Assembly (NCBI RefSeq): GCF_026627505.1
Contig: NZ_JAPNLK010000041.1
Coordinates: forward strand, 1 to 64,000
Reading direction: 5' to 3'
Origin: Streptomyces sp. H27-H5
GTDB lineage: Bacteria > Actinomycetota > Actinomycetes > Streptomycetales > Streptomycetaceae
DNA: 64,000 bases
Part shown: positions 50,974-59,327 of the stretch, piece after piece
Position numbering within the stretch: the stretch's first letter is position 1
Layout: every line of letters starts with the position of its first letter
Translations under genes and position numbers: made by a program
Notes under the pieces: model-generated
What the model was told of the DNA's origin: nothing
The model's input: only the letters and a program-made list of their open reading frames with translations
Databases searched by the model: none

Positions 50974-51678
50974 GTGTACACGCTTGCGCTCGGCCCTGAG
51001 TGGCTGTCCCCGGAGTACCTGATCGGGCATTTCGGCCTGATCGGCATCCTGGTCATCGTCTTCGCGGAATCCGGCCTCTTCGCGTTCCTGCCCGGCGACT
51101 CCCTGCTCTTCACCGCGGGCCTGTTCGTCGCGAGCGGCGACATCAGCCAGCCGCTGTGGCTCGTGTGCACCCTGATCGTGGCCGCCGCGATCATCGGTGA
51201 CCAGGTGGGCTACCTGATCGGCAAGTACTTCGGTCCGAAGCTGTTCAACCGGCCGAACAGCAAGGTGTTCAAGCGGGAGAACCTGGACGCCGCGCACGAC
51301 TTCATGGAGAAGCACGGCCCCAAGGCGATCGTGCTGGCCCGCTTCGTGCCGATCATCCGCACCTTCGCGCCGATGGTCGCGGGCGCCGGCGCGATGAAGT
51401 ACCGCACCTTCCTGACCTACAACGTCATCGGCGGCATCGCCTGGGGCGCGGGCGTCACCTGCCTCGGCTACCAGCTGGGCCAGTTCGACGTCATCAAGGA
51501 CAACGTCGAGACGATCTTCATCGGCATCGTGCTGATCTCCGTCATCCCGGTGATCATCGAAGTGCTCAAGGCCCGCAAGAACAAGGCGAAGGCCGGCGAG
51601 AGCGCCGCCCGGCCCGGCGACGGCCCCCAGGACGACCCACAGCCCCCCGGTGGTCGCGGCCGGCACGCGAAGCGCTGA
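50974..51678 (+). CDS. DedA family membrane protein
   Basis: A 234-residue DedA/SNARE-associated protein. The family motifs FAESGLFAFLPGDSLLF and ARFVPIIRTFAPMVAGAGAM are complete, with the conserved Gly/Pro/Arg. About five membrane segments are predicted, and the tail is Pro/Gly-rich. Bacterial DedA proteins are implicated in recycling of undecaprenyl or phospholipid carriers and in membrane potential. The GTG start follows CCAGGAGATC. A CATAAT element is ~70 bp upstream. Confidence 0.93.
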   Translation: MYTLALGPEWLSPEYLIGHFGLIGILVIVFAESGLFAFLPGDSLLFTAGLFVASGDISQPLWLVCTLIVAAAIIGDQVGYLIGKYFGPKLFNRPNSKVFKRENLDAAHDFMEKHGPKAIVLARFVPIIRTFAPMVAGAGAMKYRTFLTYNVIGGIAWGAGVTCLGYQLGQFDVIKDNVETIFIGIVLISVIPVIIEVLKARKNKAKAGESAARPGDGPQDDPQPPGGRGRHAKR

Positions 51679-51744
51679 CCTTCCCCACCCGGGCCCTCCG
51701 CGGCCCGCACGCGGCCTCACACGGCCGCGCACACGGCCCTGTCG

Positions 51745-51794
51745 CACGACGAACGCCCCGCCCGACCCTTCCGGTCCGCGGGGCGTTCGTCGTG
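51745..51794. terminator. Bidirectional terminator between DedA and ThrE genes
   Basis: A perfect 16-bp stem (ACGACGAACGCCCCGC / GCGGGGCGTTCGTCGT), extended by one more pair, with a 16-nt loop. It sits between two convergent genes and can serve both. Confidence 0.88.
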
Positions 51795-51804
51795 GGGGAG
51801 GGTC

Positions 51805-53451
51805 CTAGAACCCGCGGGTGCGCTTCGCGGCGCGGCGGTTGGCGGCGCTCGCGGCCCCCGGGATGCGCATGAAGAGCCGCGAGGCCTCCGACCCGAGGTT
51901 GACGCCGATCGCGATGGCCAGGGCGATGGCCGCGGCGTTCACCAGCGACCCGAGCCCTTCGTTGAACCGGTTCTCCGCGATCAGCAGCAGCCCGTAGTAC
52001 GTGGCCGAGCCCGGCAGCAGCGGGCCGATCGCCGCCGTCGTGTAGGGCAGGGCGGAGGCGAAGCGGTAGCGGGAGAAGAGCTGCCCGAACAGGCCGACCA
52101 GCCCGGCGGCGATGGCCGTGGACGGCACGGGCGGGATCTCGCCCGCGTAGTGCAGGGCCCCGTAGGTGATCCAGGCGACGGCGCCGTTGAGCGTCACGAT
52201 CAGCACCGTGGAACGTTCCTGCTGGAGCAGGACCGCGAAGGTGAACACCAGCACCATCGACGCGGCGATCTGGATCAACGGCCGCTGGGTGATCTGGAGG
52301 ACCTCGTCGGGGTTCGGCTGCGCGTCGAGCTGGAGCCCGATGTACAGCACGACCAGCACGCCCATGATGATGCCGATGAAGAGGTACATGACCTCCAGCA
52401 GCCGGGCCGACGCGGTGATGTAGTAGCCGGTCAGACCGTCCTGCACGGCCGCGACCAGGGCCCGCCCCGGCAGCAGCGCGAACAGCCCACCGGTGATCAC
52501 CGCCGAGGCCTTGACGTCGATCTCGGCCAGCTTCAGCGCCACCCCTATCGCGGCGGGCGGCATCGCGGCGACCACGAACTGGTAGAACTCCGGCAGCCCG
52601 CGCCCCGCGCACAGCCAGGCCAGCCGGTCGCCCAGGACCGCACCGATCGCGGCGGCGAGGAAGACGAGCACCCCACCGCCGACCAGGGTGGAGGCCGCGC
52701 CCGCGAGCAGCCCCGCGGACGCGGTGAGCATCCACCCGGGGTACGGGTGCCGGTTTCGGCGGATCTCGGCGAGGCGGCGGTAGGCCTCCTCCAGCGAGAC
52801 GTCCATCTCGTGGGCGCTGATGTCGTCCACCAGCCGGAAGACGGCCGCGAGCCGGTTGTAGTCGGTACCGCGACGGCGCACCGTTCGGTTCGCCGAGACC
52901 GGATCGTCCACCAGCGAGGGCTGGTGCGTGACGGACAACATGGTGAAGGTGACGGTGGGCTCACAGCGGTCCAGGCCGTAGCTGCGGGCCACGGCGAACA
53001 TCGCCGCCTCCACGTCCTCGGCTCCCTCGCCACCGGCCAGCAGCAGCTCGCCGATGCGCAGCGTGAGGTCGAGCACGCGGCCCACGGCGGGCCCGGACTC
53101 GCTCACCCGCTGCACGGCCTCCGGCACGGGTCGCACGTCCACCGGCATGCGCAGCATCGTGCGCATCCGGTCCTGCCAGGGGGACTCCTTCATCCGCACC
53201 ACGGGGAAGCCCTGGCCGGGCGTGTACGCGGGCGGGGACTGAGCGGCCGTGTAGGTGTGCGGCGTGGCGAACGCGGACCCCTCGGGCTCCACGGCCAACG
53301 ACGCCAAACCGTCCGGAACGGCGAACTCCGAGGTCGGTTGATCGTCCTCCGGCGCCTCCGCGTGTATCCCGGCGGGTGCCGTGAACGCACTGCGTGCCTC
53401 GTCGGATTTCGGCTTCCGATCCTCGGAACCGACGCCCTCGCCCTCCGCCAC
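51805..53451 (-). CDS. Threonine/serine exporter (ThrE-like, DUF1212)
   Basis: A 548-residue protein. A disordered N-terminus of ~110 residues leads to a cytoplasmic ThrE domain (ELLLAGGEGAEDVEAAM near 135) and then about ten membrane helices in two blocks, one the DUF1212-type and the other DUF3815-like. Both halves of the C. glutamicum ThrE layout are on one chain. Export of threonine or serine is predicted from the family. The GTG start follows TGGAGGACGG. Confidence 0.9.
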   Translation of the reverse strand: MAEGEGVGSEDRKPKSDEARSAFTAPAGIHAEAPEDDQPTSEFAVPDGLASLAVEPEGSAFATPHTYTAAQSPPAYTPGQGFPVVRMKESPWQDRMRTMLRMPVDVRPVPEAVQRVSESGPAVGRVLDLTLRIGELLLAGGEGAEDVEAAMFAVARSYGLDRCEPTVTFTMLSVTHQPSLVDDPVSANRTVRRRGTDYNRLAAVFRLVDDISAHEMDVSLEEAYRRLAEIRRNRHPYPGWMLTASAGLLAGAASTLVGGGVLVFLAAAIGAVLGDRLAWLCAGRGLPEFYQFVVAAMPPAAIGVALKLAEIDVKASAVITGGLFALLPGRALVAAVQDGLTGYYITASARLLEVMYLFIGIIMGVLVVLYIGLQLDAQPNPDEVLQITQRPLIQIAASMVLVFTFAVLLQQERSTVLIVTLNGAVAWITYGALHYAGEIPPVPSTAIAAGLVGLFGQLFSRYRFASALPYTTAAIGPLLPGSATYYGLLLIAENRFNEGLGSLVNAAAIALAIAIGVNLGSEASRLFMRIPGAASAANRRAAKRTRGF

Positions 53452-53571
53452 CCGTCCTCCAGTCCACCGGCCTGATCATCAGTATGCGGAACGCGCCCGT
53501 CCACGGCGAAAGCGGAAGCCGCACCCCGACCCCGCCTGCCCGACTTTCCCGCCCGCACCCGATGGGCCGCC

Positions 53572-53655
53572 GGGCGGGAACCCGACGCGGCCGCGGGGCG
53601 GGAACCCGACACGGACGCCGGGCGGCCGCGGGGCCGGACGCCGGGCGGGAACGAC
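53572..53655 (+). repeat. Direct repeats of GGGCGGGAACCCGAC
   Basis: Two exact 15-bp copies (53572-53586 and 53596-53610) with a 24-nt period and a shorter third (53643-53655), in the 293-bp gap between thrE-like and ppa. Nothing else in the gap resembles a gene. Confidence 0.75.
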
Positions 53656-53657
53656 AA

Positions 53658-53692
53658 CGGGCGGCACCCCCGGCGAAAGGGGATGCCGCCCG
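53658..53692 (-). terminator. ppa terminator
   Basis: CGGGCGGCA / TGCCGCCCG stem with an inner CCCC / GGGG pairing, 53 bp past the ppa stop on the minus strand. Confidence 0.75.
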
Positions 53693-53744
53693 TGATGTCA
53701 TCGGGGTGCCGGTACGAACCGCCCACCCGTCACCGAGCCGAAGC

Positions 53745-54239
53745 TCAGTGGTGGCCGCCCTGGGCCTCAAGGCGCTTGTACGAGGCCTCGATCTCGGCCT
53801 CGGCCTCGGTGCGACCGACCCAGTTGGCGCCCTCGACGGACTTGCCGGGCTCCAGGTCCTTGTAGACCTCGAAGAAGTGCTGGATCTCCAGGCGGTCGAA
53901 CTCGGACACGTGGTGGATGTCGCGCAGGTGCTCGACACGCGGGTCCGAGGCGGGGACGCACAGCAGCTTGTCGTCGCCACCGGCCTCGTCCGTCATGCGG
54001 AACATGCCGATCGCGCGGCACTTGATCAGGCAACCCGGGAAGGTCGGCTCGTCCAGGATGACCAGGGCGTCCAGCGGGTCGCCGTCCTCGCCGAGGGTGT
54101 TCTCGACGAAGCCGTAGTCGGCCGGGTAGCTGGTCGAGGTGAAGAGGCGACGGTCCAGACGGATCCGGCCGGTCTCGTGGTCCACCTCGTACTTGTTCCG
54201 CGAACCCTTGGGGATCTCGATGGTGACGTCGAACTCCAC
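53745..54239 (-). CDS. ppa: Soluble inorganic pyrophosphatase
   Basis: A 164-residue family I pyrophosphatase. The metal and PPi site residues are seen in GDPLDALVILDEPTFPG and the RKYEVD-like NKYEVDHETG. It hydrolyses PPi to two phosphates in the cytosol. The GTG at 54239 is chosen because GGAGGAG lies just before it, inside what would otherwise be an N-terminal extension (MKLIMEEQD). It is divergent from the carboxypeptidase gene across a 163-bp gap. Confidence 0.95.
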   Translation of the reverse strand: MEFDVTIEIPKGSRNKYEVDHETGRIRLDRRLFTSTSYPADYGFVENTLGEDGDPLDALVILDEPTFPGCLIKCRAIGMFRMTDEAGGDDKLLCVPASDPRVEHLRDIHHVSEFDRLEIQHFFEVYKDLEPGKSVEGANWVGRTEAEAEIEASYKRLEAQGGHH

Positions 54240-54402
54240 GTCCTGCTCCTCCATGATCAGCTTCATTGCTTCGGGACTGCGTTGACTCACCTGCGTGCGC
54301 GTCCGATCCAGCCCTGCCGGGTGGGGTGCCATGCTCGCGGCAAGACGCAGTGGTTAAGTGTCCCTCACGCATAAGTGTGATCGCGAAAGGGGCTGGTCCG
54401 AG

Positions 54403-55827
54403 GTGCCATTGGACAGGACGTGGCAGCTCATCGCGGGGTCGGCCGCGGCCGGCCTCGCCCTCTCGCTGGCGACGGTGGCCGCCGCCGGTCCGTGGGACTC
54501 CGGCCAGCGTAAGGCCGAGCGGGACAGGGCCGCCTCTTGGAGCCGTACGGGTGGCGCAGATCACGCCGCCGGCGGCCTCCCGCAGGCCGCGCCGAGCGCC
54601 CCCGGGGTACTGGCCGGGATCGGCCGGGCGCCCCGGCAGGTGACCGCGGGCGGCACCGCACTGGCCGAGGCCCTGGAACCGCTGCTGGCCGACCGCGGAC
54701 TCGGCGACCTCCGATCGGCCGCCGTGGTGGACACCGCCACCGGACAGGTCCTCTTCGAATCCCGCGCGCGCGAGGCCATGACCCCCGCCTCCACGGTCAA
54801 GATCGCCACGGCCGCCGCCGCCCTCGCCGCCCTCGGCCCCGAACACCGGATCCGCACCACCGTGGTCCCCGGCACCGGACCCGGACAGATCGTGCTCGTC
54901 GGCGGCGGCGACCCCTCCCTCACCGCCAAGAAGAAGGCACCGGCCGGCTCCGGCGGCAGCCTCGTCGCCCTCGCCGCCGACACGGCCCGCGCCCTCAAGG
55001 CCGCCGGGACGACCTCCGTCGCCCTCGGCCACGACGACTCGCTCTACAGCGGACCGACCCGCCACCCCATCGGCGTCAACGACAACATCGCCCCCGTCAC
55101 CGCCCTCATGGCCGACGAGGGCCGCCCCGACGACTCCGTCTCCGGACCCGTCGACCGCACCGAGGACCCCACCGGGGACACCGCCCGCGCCTTCGCCGCC
55201 CTGCTCGCGGAACGCGGCATCAAGGTCACCGGCGACCCCACCGAGGCCAAGGCACCCCCCGGGGCCAAGCCGCTCGCCACCACCCTCTCCACCCCCCTGG
55301 GCGGCCTCGTCGAGCGGATGCTGACCAACAGCGACAACGACATCGCGGAGGCCTTGGCCCGCCAGACCGCCATCGCCTCCGGACAACCCGCGAGCTTCGA
55401 GGGCGGGGAGAAGGCCGTCGCCGCCCGGCTCGCCACCCTCGGCGTCGACGTCACCGGCGCCCGCTTCGCCGACGGCAGCGGCCTGGCCCGCGCCGACCGG
55501 GTCACCACCGCCCTGCTGACCTCCCTCCTCGCCAAGTCCGCCGACCCCGAGCGCCCCGAGCTGCGGCCGGTCCTCACCGGCCTGCCCGTCGCCGGATTCT
55601 CCGGAACCCTGCGCGCCCGCAACGCCGGGAACTCCCCGGCCGCCGGCCTGGTCCGCGCCAAGACCGGCACGCTGAGCGGGGTGAACGCCCTCGCCGGCAC
55701 CGTCGTGGACCCGTCCGGACGGTTGCTCGCCTTCGCGTTCCTGACGGCGAACAGCCCCGACCCCGCCGCCGCCGAGAAGGGCCTGGACAAGCTGGCCGCC
55801 ACCGTGGCGGCCACATCCGGGCCGTGA
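54403..55827 (+). CDS. dacB: D-alanyl-D-alanine carboxypeptidase/endopeptidase (PBP4 type)
   Basis: A 474-residue serine peptidase S13. An N-terminal hydrophobic signal or anchor lies at ~8-25. The catalytic motifs are STVK in TPASTVKI, SDN in NSDNDIAE and KTG in AKTGTLSG. It trims or cleaves peptidoglycan peptides outside the membrane. The GTG at 54403 follows AAAGGGG. In the ppa-dacB gap, CATAAG (about 54370) may be a -10. Confidence 0.93.
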   Translation: MPLDRTWQLIAGSAAAGLALSLATVAAAGPWDSGQRKAERDRAASWSRTGGADHAAGGLPQAAPSAPGVLAGIGRAPRQVTAGGTALAEALEPLLADRGLGDLRSAAVVDTATGQVLFESRAREAMTPASTVKIATAAAALAALGPEHRIRTTVVPGTGPGQIVLVGGGDPSLTAKKKAPAGSGGSLVALAADTARALKAAGTTSVALGHDDSLYSGPTRHPIGVNDNIAPVTALMADEGRPDDSVSGPVDRTEDPTGDTARAFAALLAERGIKVTGDPTEAKAPPGAKPLATTLSTPLGGLVERMLTNSDNDIAEALARQTAIASGQPASFEGGEKAVAARLATLGVDVTGARFADGSGLARADRVTTALLTSLLAKSADPERPELRPVLTGLPVAGFSGTLRARNAGNSPAAGLVRAKTGTLSGVNALAGTVVDPSGRLLAFAFLTANSPDPAAAEKGLDKLAATVAATSGP

Positions 55828-55867
55828 CCGCGCCCTTCGGGGGGATCCGCCGCGGCGCCGGTCCACG

Positions 55868-55873
55868 TACGGT
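55868..55873 (+). promoter_or_regulatory. -10 element TACGGT of the metalloprotease gene
   Basis: TACGGT-TGACGC-ATG: leaderless spacing, 53 bp after the dacB stop. Confidence 0.5.
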
Positions 55874-55879
55874 TGACGC

Positions 55880-57025
55880 ATGACGAGCATCGGTGGTGTG
55901 GAGATGGTCGACTGGAACCTCGCGGTGGCGACCGCGACCCGGCTGGTCCGGCCGGGTCCGGAGGTCAGCCGCGACGAGGCCCGGGCGGTGGTGGCGGAGC
56001 TCCGCCGGCACGCCAAGACCTCGGAACGGCACGTGCGCGACTTCACCCGGATGCTGCCCGACGGCGCCGAGGTGCACGACACCCCCGTCCTGGTCGTCGA
56101 CCGGGCCGGCTGGGTCAAGGCCAACGTGGCCGGCTTCCGCGAACTGCTGGGACCCCTGCTCGGCAAGATGCAGGAGCGCCGCGAGGGAACCCCCGGCGGC
56201 TCCGTGCTCGGCGCGTTCGGCGGCAAGGTCACCGGCGTCGAGCTGGGCATGCTGCTCAGCTTCCTGGCCTCCCGGGTGCTCGGCCAGTACGAGACCTTCG
56301 CACCGGCGGGCCTCGACCTGCCGGGCTCCGCCGCCGGCGGCGGCCGACTGCTCCTCGTCGCGCCGAACATCGTGCACGTGGAACGCGAGCTGGAGGTCGA
56401 TCCGCACGACTTCCGCCTGTGGGTCTGCCTCCACGAGGAGACGCACCGTACGCAGTTCACGGCCGTCCCGTGGCTCCGCGCCCACCTGGAGGGCGAAATC
56501 CAGACGTTTCTCGGCGCCACCGAGATGGACCCGATGACCGTCCTGGAACGACTCCGCGAAGCCGCCCAGTCCTTCTCGGGCGCCCGCCCCGACGCCGAAC
56601 GCGGCGAAGAGGGCCGCTCGCTGGTCGAACTGGTACAGACCCCCGAACAGCGAGAAGTACTGGGCCGGCTCACCGCCGTCATGTCCCTGCTGGAAGGCCA
56701 CGCCGACTTCGTCATGGACGGGGTCGGCCCCGAGGTGGTGGCCTCGGTCGCCGAGATCCGGGAGAAGTTCCAGCAGCGCCGGGCCAGCGGGGCCGGCCGG
56801 CTCGACGCCACCCTGCGCAAGCTGCTCGGCCTGGACGCCAAGCTCCGCCAGTACCGCGACGGTGAACGGTTCGTCCGGGCGGTCGTCGGCCAGGTCGGCA
56901 TGGACGGCTTCAACCGGGTCTGGACCTCCCCGAACACGCTGCCGACCAAGGCGGAGATCGCCAAGCCCGCGGACTGGGTCGCCCGGGTCCACGGCAAGGG
57001 GAGCGAGGACGGCGGATCGGAGTGA
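55880..57025 (+). CDS. Zinc-dependent metalloprotease (DUF2342)
   Basis: A 381-residue protein with the zincin motif HEETH in VCLHEETHRTQF and a downstream LLEGHADFVMDGVGP, which holds the likely third ligand region. Homologues are often mislabelled as F420-biosynthesis-associated. No signal peptide is seen, so it is probably cytosolic. Its substrate is unknown. The neighbour order ppa-dacB-this gene-tilS-hpt-ftsH is conserved in Streptomyces as far as I recall. Confidence 0.88.
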   Translation: MTSIGGVEMVDWNLAVATATRLVRPGPEVSRDEARAVVAELRRHAKTSERHVRDFTRMLPDGAEVHDTPVLVVDRAGWVKANVAGFRELLGPLLGKMQERREGTPGGSVLGAFGGKVTGVELGMLLSFLASRVLGQYETFAPAGLDLPGSAAGGGRLLLVAPNIVHVERELEVDPHDFRLWVCLHEETHRTQFTAVPWLRAHLEGEIQTFLGATEMDPMTVLERLREAAQSFSGARPDAERGEEGRSLVELVQTPEQREVLGRLTAVMSLLEGHADFVMDGVGPEVVASVAEIREKFQQRRASGAGRLDATLRKLLGLDAKLRQYRDGERFVRAVVGQVGMDGFNRVWTSPNTLPTKAEIAKPADWVARVHGKGSEDGGSE

Positions 57026-57391
57026 GCCCCGGCGCCCGGCCCGCCCCGGGCGCCCGGGACCGCCCGACGGCCGCGTGACGCGACCCGTCGTGCGCGGCGC
57101 GGCCAAGCGCCGCGCCGAAGGGTCCTGTTACCCGACTCACCCGCCCGGCAGGCTTGAAATTGTCCCGTTGGGGGAAACAGCGTCACCCGTCCGAGGGACC
57201 GTGGGCCGTGGAAGGGCGTGCGATGCTCGGGGAACGGCTCGGTTCTGTCACCATCGACGCACTCTGAGTGACAACCGGTACTCGCCGGAGGCTCCTCGCG
57301 GAGAACCCCGCCGATCACCGGCACCACCGAACACCCCTGCGCACCACCCCAACGCCTCCGAGGCATCCGAACTCCACGAAGGGCACCGGAC
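57026..57391. other. 366-bp gap before tilS
   Basis: A hairpin CGGCGCGGC-CAAGC-GCCGCGCCG (57095-57117) probably terminates the metalloprotease transcript. After it the DNA is more AT-rich, with TTGAAA at 57153 as a possible -35. A 13-codon ORF (57222-57263, MLGERLGSV...) is too short to support. The long 5' region suggests tilS has a leader. Confidence 0.5.
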
Positions 57392-58450
57392 ATGGGTCCC
57401 CATCCTGCGGTCGCGGCGATACGCCTGGCGGTCCGCCGCGTACTCCACGACGTCCTCACCGACCTCACCGATCCGAACGAGCCACACCCGACCGGCCGCC
57501 CCGCCGACCGCCGCACCGCGCCCGGCACCCCGCCGCTCGTCCTCGTCGCCTGCTCCGGCGGCGCCGACTCCATGGCCCTCGCCTCCGCCCTCGCCTTCGA
57601 GGCCCCCAAACTCGGCATCCGCGCCGGTGGCGTCACCGTCGACCACGGCCTCCAGGCCGGCTCCGACCTGCGTGCCGCCGAAGTCGTCAGCCGCATGACC
57701 TCGCTCCGCCTCGACCCGGTGGAGTCCGTCGCCGTGCGCGTGGGCCGTGACGGCGGCCCCGAGGCCGCCGCCCGCGACGCCCGCTACGGAGCCCTGGACG
57801 CGACCGCCGACCGACTCGGCGCCGCCGCCGTACTGCTCGGCCACACCCGGGACGACCAAGCCGAAACCGTCCTGCTGGGGCTCGCCCGCGGCTCCGGCAC
57901 CCGCTCCCTCTCCGGCATGGCCGAGAAGTCCGGCGGACCCGGTCGCACCAACCGCTACCGCCGCCCCTTCCTCCAGATCGACCGGCAGACCGCCCGCAAG
58001 GCCTGCATGGTCCAGTCGCTCCCCGTCTGGGACGACCCGCACAACATCGACCCGGCCTACACGCGCTCCCGGCTGCGCCACGAGGGACTGCCCGCCCTGG
58101 AGAAGGCGCTGGGCAAGGGGGTCGTCGAGGCACTCGCCCGCACCGCCCAGCTCTCCCGGGACGACGCCGACGCCCTCGACGCCTGGGCCGCCGACGCGGA
58201 CGCCGGCGTCCGCGACGCGGACGGCCGCCTGGAGTGCGCGAAGCTCTACGCGCTGCCCCCCGCCGTCCGCCGACGCGTACTGCGCAGGGCCGTGGTCGCC
58301 GCCGGCTCCCCCGCAGGCTCCCTCTTCGCCCGTCACATCGAGGAAGTGGACCGGCTCATCACCGGATGGCGCGGTCAGGGCGCCATCAACCTGCCCGGCC
58401 GGGTCGAGGCCCAGCGGCAGGGTGGCAGACTTGTCATCCGGCAGGGCTGA
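57392..58450 (+). CDS. tilS: tRNA(Ile)-lysidine synthase
   Basis: A 352-residue N-type ATP pyrophosphatase. The PP-loop SGGADS is at residues 55-60, followed by VDHGLQAGS and the LGHTRDDQAETVLLGLARGSG motif. It adds lysine to C34 of the CAU tRNA-Ile so that AUA is read. The ATG at 57392 follows CACGAAGGGC. It is cotranscribed with hpt, 68 bp downstream, as in many bacteria. Confidence 0.95.
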   Translation: MGPHPAVAAIRLAVRRVLHDVLTDLTDPNEPHPTGRPADRRTAPGTPPLVLVACSGGADSMALASALAFEAPKLGIRAGGVTVDHGLQAGSDLRAAEVVSRMTSLRLDPVESVAVRVGRDGGPEAAARDARYGALDATADRLGAAAVLLGHTRDDQAETVLLGLARGSGTRSLSGMAEKSGGPGRTNRYRRPFLQIDRQTARKACMVQSLPVWDDPHNIDPAYTRSRLRHEGLPALEKALGKGVVEALARTAQLSRDDADALDAWAADADAGVRDADGRLECAKLYALPPAVRRRVLRRAVVAAGSPAGSLFARHIEEVDRLITGWRGQGAINLPGRVEAQRQGGRLVIRQG

Positions 58451-58518
58451 TCGGTGCTGAAACGCGGCTGAGCCTCCGGAGGCACCCACCTCCGGAGTCG
58501 CGGCCGACAACGAAAGTG

Positions 58519-59079
58519 ATGCGGGTGGACGAGAAGGACATGGGCTCCGACCTCGAGTCGGTGCTCATCACCAAGGAAGAGATCGACGCGAAGCTCGCCG
58601 AGCTGGCAGCGAAGATCGACGCGGAGTACGCGGGCAAGGACCTGCTCATCGTCGGTGTGCTCAAGGGCGCGGTGATGGTGATGGCGGACCTGGCGCGCGC
58701 CCTGTCCACCCCGCTCACCATGGACTGGATGGCGGTGTCCTCGTACGGCGCCGGGACCCAGTCCTCGGGCGTGGTCCGGATCCTCAAGGACCTCGACACC
58801 GACATCAAGGGCAAGCACGTCCTGATCGTCGAGGACATCATCGACTCGGGCCTGACGCTGTCCTGGCTGCTGTCGAACCTGGGCTCGCGCGAGCCGGCGT
58901 CGCTCCAGGTCGTCACGCTGCTGCGCAAGCCCGAGGCCGCCAAGGTCGCGATCGACGTGAAGTGGGTCGGCTTCGACATCCCGAACGAGTTCGTCGTCGG
59001 ATACGGCCTGGACTACGCGGAGAAGTACCGCAACCTGCCGTTCGTCGGCACGCTCGCCCCGCACGTGTACGGCGGCTGA
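58519..59079 (+). CDS. hpt: Hypoxanthine phosphoribosyltransferase
   Basis: A 186-residue purine salvage enzyme. The PRPP loop is VLIVEDIIDSGLTL, with the active-site VLKGAVMVMADL and the hood residues KWVGFDIPNEFVVGYGLD. It converts hypoxanthine (or guanine) and PRPP to nucleotide. The ATG at 58519 has a weak upstream site; ATG 58540 (MGSDLES) is an alternative. A 248-bp gap with partial GC-rich symmetry follows. Confidence 0.94.
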   Translation: MRVDEKDMGSDLESVLITKEEIDAKLAELAAKIDAEYAGKDLLIVGVLKGAVMVMADLARALSTPLTMDWMAVSSYGAGTQSSGVVRILKDLDTDIKGKHVLIVEDIIDSGLTLSWLLSNLGSREPASLQVVTLLRKPEAAKVAIDVKWVGFDIPNEFVVGYGLDYAEKYRNLPFVGTLAPHVYGG

Positions 59080-59327
59080 CTCCGACGGCCGCACGCGGCC
59101 GCGTCCCGACGCCGGGCGCGGTACACCCCGAGGCCTCCGGGGAACCGACAGGGAAACCTGGGGAACCTGGAGGCGATTCCCGCCGTTGGAGCAGGGGAAG
59201 GTGGGTCTGTCAGCCGTCCCACGAGGCCGCGGGTGACAATACAGGGGTACATTCCGAAGAACAGTCTTTACTCACAGCAGCATTTACCTACGGGCAGGAG
59301 GGACGGGGTGCCTAGCGCCCCGTATGG

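Noticed and set aside
53767..57696. 1309-codon minus-strand frame running from ppa across dacB, the metalloprotease and tilS
   Set aside because: It reads through several real genes on the other strand and overlaps ppa out of frame; no conserved domain.
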